Shown here piece after piece: positions 60,892 through 64,000 of a stretch of 64,000 nt of DNA; positions within the stretch are counted from its first letter, which is position 1; each line of letters begins with the position of its first letter. The stretch is taken from positions 62,001 through 126,000 of the forward strand of contig CAXXSS010000001.1 in NCBI GenBank assembly GCA_963676865.2. The letters run 5' to 3'. This stretch comes from JAAYUD01 sp963676865. GTDB lineage: Bacteria; Bacteroidota; Bacteroidia; Bacteroidales; Bacteroidaceae. The position numbers were made by a program, and so were the translations under genes. Under the pieces are notes generated by a model, which saw only the letters and a program-made list of their open reading frames with translations, was not told where the DNA came from and ran no database searches.

Positions 60892-63800
60892 TTAGAATTG
60901 AATATTTACTCCAAAAGTATAATACGGTGTATCCGAAAGCTGAACAGTAGAGAAACCCGATTGCGTAGGAGTCTGTCCCTTTAAAGCTTTAGAACACCAG
61001 GTATAAAGATTTGTACCGGAAATTGTAAAAGCAAGACGCTGCAGACGGTATTTACTCAACAGACTGCTAGGCACCTCATAAGTGAGACTAACATTGGCCA
61101 GACGTAAATAATCGCCACTTACAGTGCGAAGATCCGAATAGTCGTACATATCCCATGAATTTTCGGCAATCTTCACGCCTGTATAGTTAGAACCCGAAGA
61201 CCAATGAGCACTGTATTTATAATAATTGATTGCATTCTGACTCATGATCGATGGAATATTAGTGTAACGTTCGTCACCAGGCTTCTTCCAACGGCGAAGA
61301 ATATCTCTGCTCAAATTGAATTCCGGATAGATATGATCTGGGCTAGTACCACTATTATCTCCCTGATCAAAAAGTCTGAAAAGACGCACCTTATTGCCCA
61401 TACTGTAGTTCATAAGAACACCCAAACGCCATCCTTTGTACGAAATAGTATTACTAATACTTCCCGAAATATCCGGATCACGTTTGCCTGAAGCGACCAA
61501 CACCCTAGTATAAGTATCTGCTTTGGATAAGCCGATCAATTCATTGGAACGATCTTCCCAATCATCAAAAAGTGGACCGCCATCTTCAGGATTCAATCCG
61601 ATAAAGCGATAAGAATAGAATGTACTTACCGATTTTCCCTTAACAATAGCCGAACCATCCAAATAATTGCTCAATTCATAAGAGTTTTGACCGGGCGCCG
61701 TCTCCATATTGTTCATCGTCTTGGAAAACGAACCGGAAAACAACCAATTGAAATCACGTGTTTGAAGCGGAGTTACCGTAATGGCAATATTATAGCCCTT
61801 ATTAGTAATGTTACCCGAATTAACAATATAAGAATTATATCCATTGATATCGGAAATTGTTTTATTCATAAAAGCATCCGTAGTCTTCTTCTTATAATAT
61901 TCCAATTGCAACATCAAACGGCTTTTAAAGAAAGAAGCTTCAACGCCTGTATTAAAAGAATGAGTTTTCTCCCATTTCAAATCAGGGTTAGCAAAGGCAC
62001 TGACGGTAGAGGTCATTTCTTTGTATTGAGGATCATAGGCTCCCTTATTGAGCAACATCACCGGAGTCTGTCCATCAAGCATATTACCTTGTTCACCATA
62101 AGAAGCTTTCAAAACTAAAGCATCAATCCAATTGGCTTTCATATGAGTGACCTCCTTAATGTTGGTCAATCCTGATACAGACCATACGGGCAATATTTTT
62201 TCGTTACTGCGAGTTCCGAATTTATTAGAGCCATCATAACGTGTATTGGCATTCAGTGTAAAATACTGTTTATAACTATAAGACAACGTTCCATAGGCAG
62301 ACAGCAAATTGGTGCGAGTATCGGTGATAGTAGGCACACTGGAAGCCAGCCAAGTCAAATAGGAAGTATAAATAGTAGGAATTGTTGTGACAAATTTCTT
62401 ACCTCTATCTTTGTAATATCCGCGAGCAATATACGCATTACCGTTATAAAGGCTGGAATTAGCTTCTACACCGACAGCAAGATTGATATTGTGTTGTTTA
62501 TCATGACCAAAATCTTTATTGATATTTGCTTGTATACGTGCCGTGTAATCCTGACTACTGGTATTATTTTCAGATAGCTGACCACCGAAGGGCATCATAC
62601 TATTCTGAGGTTCAGTAGCAGGACCCTTAAGTGAAGTTGCATACCAACTATCTTCACCATACCAACCTTCTATATTAGTATTATTTGTACCATAAGAAAA
62701 CACACCATTCATATTGAACCAATCGGTAAGACGATAGCGCAAATTAAGCGTTGTGAGAATACCATTCTGAACTTGCATCATAGAAGTATTATCTTTCTCA
62801 TTCAGAATATTATAATTGTATGAACCGCTACCTGGCAAATTCTTCAAATAATAAAAGTACGAACCATCGTCGTTGTATGCAGGAATAACACGACTGGTAC
62901 GATAAGCATAGTCGATAGGAGAAACATTATCTTGATCATACCGTTTACTACTGTGATAAGCATTGATAGAAAGTGAAGCTTGGAGATTTTCGCTTACCGA
63001 AAAGTCCAAATTCGTAGAAACCGTATAGCGCTTATTATAATTATCTTTGATCACGTCATTCTCATCCGTATAACCCAACGAACTATAGTAGCGAAACTTG
63101 TCTGAACCACCGGAAATATTGATTGAATGATTGGTCGAAAAAGAATCATTGCACAAAAGTTTGAACCAGTCTGTGTTTTGTGTTTCCGCTTTGGCAACAG
63201 CCGCTTGAAATTGACTCTGAGAATAGATTCCACTATAATATTTGCTAATAGCATCTTCATACCCCACGCTCGACATACCGGAAGGATAAATATAATGCAT
63301 ATTTACAAGGTCTCGTGAAACCTGAGTACGTTCGAACGAGTTCATCAGATTGATTTTATGATCAGTGTACCGGGGACGACGACGAAAAGTGCTCTCCATA
63401 TTATACGAGATAACAGGTTTGCCCACACGCCCTTTCTTGGTTGTGATAACAATGATACCATTGGCAGCACGAGTACCATAAAGAGCCGTTGCAGCAGCAT
63501 CCTTTAATACATCAAGACGTTCAATATCTTGCGGATTGAGTCCCGAAATAGCATTACCAATACGATTCACGTAATCGGGATCATTAATAACATCGGCAGA
63601 TAAGTTTACCGGATCGTTTATGATCACACCATCTACCACCCATAAAGGCTCGCGATTACCAATCAATGTAGACGTTCCGCGAATACGTATCTTAGGCACA
63701 GAATTTACTTCCGAACTAGAATTGGTAACGACCATATCCGGAATACGCCCTTGTAGCATCTGATCAATACTCGACACACCCGGCAATTCCAAATCTTTCA

Positions 63801-64000
63801 TCTTGACAGAAGTCACAGAACTTGTCAAATTGCGGCGGTCTATTTGCTGATAACCTGTTACGACAACTTCATTCATCATGGCATTATCCTCTTTCATCGT
63901 AATCTTAAGGTGGGTATCGTTTCCTATACTAATGGTACGACTGACCATACCCACATACGAAAATAAGAGTTTGGTATGAGCAGAAGCAGCCAGAGAGAAA
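60892..64000 (-). CDS. SusC/RagA-family TonB-dependent transporter (5' end outside window)
   Basis: At least 1035 codons of an outer-membrane transporter; the frame stays open to the right edge, where the end of the carboxypeptidase-D-like domain is seen (HTKLLFSYVGMVSRTISIG). Then come NEVVVTGYQQ, plug motifs PLWVVDGVIINDPV and VLKDAAATALYGTRAANGI, and the barrel ending YTFGVNIQF. It heads a six-gene operon with SusD, two lipoproteins and two TlpA-like thioredoxins. The start codon and any regulator are beyond the window. Confidence 0.95.
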   Translation of the reverse strand, partial: FSLAASAHTKLLFSYVGMVSRTISIGNDTHLKITMKEDNAMMNEVVVTGYQQIDRRNLTSSVTSVKMKDLELPGVSSIDQMLQGRIPDMVVTNSSSEVNSVPKIRIRGTSTLIGNREPLWVVDGVIINDPVNLSADVINDPDYVNRIGNAISGLNPQDIERLDVLKDAAATALYGTRAANGIIVITTKKGRVGKPVISYNMESTFRRRPRYTDHKINLMNSFERTQVSRDLVNMHYIYPSGMSSVGYEDAISKYYSGIYSQSQFQAAVAKAETQNTDWFKLLCNDSFSTNHSINISGGSDKFRYYSSLGYTDENDVIKDNYNKRYTVSTNLDFSVSENLQASLSINAYHSSKRYDQDNVSPIDYAYRTSRVIPAYNDDGSYFYYLKNLPGSGSYNYNILNEKDNTSMMQVQNGILTTLNLRYRLTDWFNMNGVFSYGTNNTNIEGWYGEDSWYATSLKGPATEPQNSMMPFGGQLSENNTSSQDYTARIQANINKDFGHDKQHNINLAVGVEANSSLYNGNAYIARGYYKDRGKKFVTTIPTIYTSYLTWLASSVPTITDTRTNLLSAYGTLSYSYKQYFTLNANTRYDGSNKFGTRSNEKILPVWSVSGLTNIKEVTHMKANWIDALVLKASYGEQGNMLDGQTPVMLLNKGAYDPQYKEMTSTVSAFANPDLKWEKTHSFNTGVEASFFKSRLMLQLEYYKKKTTDAFMNKTISDINGYNSYIVNSGNITNKGYNIAITVTPLQTRDFNWLFSGSFSKTMNNMETAPGQNSYELSNYLDGSAIVKGKSVSTFYSYRFIGLNPEDGGPLFDDWEDRSNELIGLSKADTYTRVLVASGKRDPDISGSISNTISYKGWRLGVLMNYSMGNKVRLFRLFDQGDNSGTSPDHIYPEFNLSRDILRRWKKPGDERYTNIPSIMSQNAINYYKYSAHWSSGSNYTGVKIAENSWDMYDYSDLRTVSGDYLRLANVSLTYEVPSSLLSKYRLQRLAFTISGTNLYTWCSKALKGQTPTQSGFSTVQLSDTPYYTFGVNIQF

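Noticed and set aside
1..64000. CRISPR arrays, tRNA or rRNA genes
   Set aside because: No regularly spaced direct repeats with unique spacers, and no cloverleaf or rRNA-like stretch was recognised by eye in the intergenic regions.

Overview
The window reads as a chromosomal segment of a gut-type Bacteroidota, most likely Bacteroides or a close relative in Bacteroidales. The evidence is three SusC/SusD transporter pairs, tandem S46 dipeptidyl-peptidases, RNase Y next to zapA, TlpA/DUF4369 lipid-linked thioredoxins, and repeated promoter boxes of the Bacteroides type (TAnnTTTG about 10-25 nt before start codons). No rRNA, tRNA or CRISPR array was seen.

Layout. 1-3.7 kb: an RND efflux pair (permease cut by the window edge, plus its membrane-fusion lipoprotein) divergent from a LytS/LytTR two-component pair. 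3.7-6.2 kb: a gene-poor, repeat-rich stretch with several families of small hairpins. 6.2-10.1 kb: an A+T-rich accessory island holding a two-TM macro-domain protein resembling the type II Thoeris effector ThsA (no TIR partner in view), an unrecognised 95-aa protein, and a GmrSD-like DUF262/DUF1524 nuclease. 10.8-13.5 kb: an intact IS66-family insertion sequence with matching 26-bp ends and an 8-bp target duplication. 13.5-14.6 kb: a Fic AMP-transferase gene whose C-terminal part is out of frame because of an 11-bp tandem repeat. 15.4-17.0 kb: a TetR / DUF1330 / GIY-YIG operon.

17.2-23.5 kb: a SusC-SusD-phosphodiesterase operon. 23.8-28.3 kb: two paralogous DPP7-type S46 peptidases. 28.4-31.7 kb: nucleobase permease with a Tsx-like (DUF5020) outer-membrane protein, a uracil-DNA-glycosylase family protein and a nucleosidase. 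31.8-34.7 kb: housekeeping block (coiled-coil protein, zapA, rny, a 43-aa protein). 34.9-40.9 kb: a periplasmic-sensor histidine kinase, the remains of an alpha-L-fucosidase (GH29), a CBM9/GH10-like secreted protein, and an AraC regulator.

41.9-54.8 kb: a polysaccharide-utilisation locus on the minus strand (GH92, a large GH106-like protein, GH20, SusC, SusD). Its enzyme set, together with the neighbouring fucosidase relic, points to host N-glycan or related glycoconjugate breakdown. 55.3-64 kb: a second minus-strand operon (SusC, SusD, two lipoproteins, two TlpA-like thioredoxins), with the SusC running off the right edge.

The most unusual material is the 3.7-15.4 kb accessory stretch (orphan TM-macro effector, DUF262 nuclease, switchable fic, paired structured repeats) and the family of long perfect palindromes in intergenic DNA near 5.1, 41.6 and 55.1 kb.
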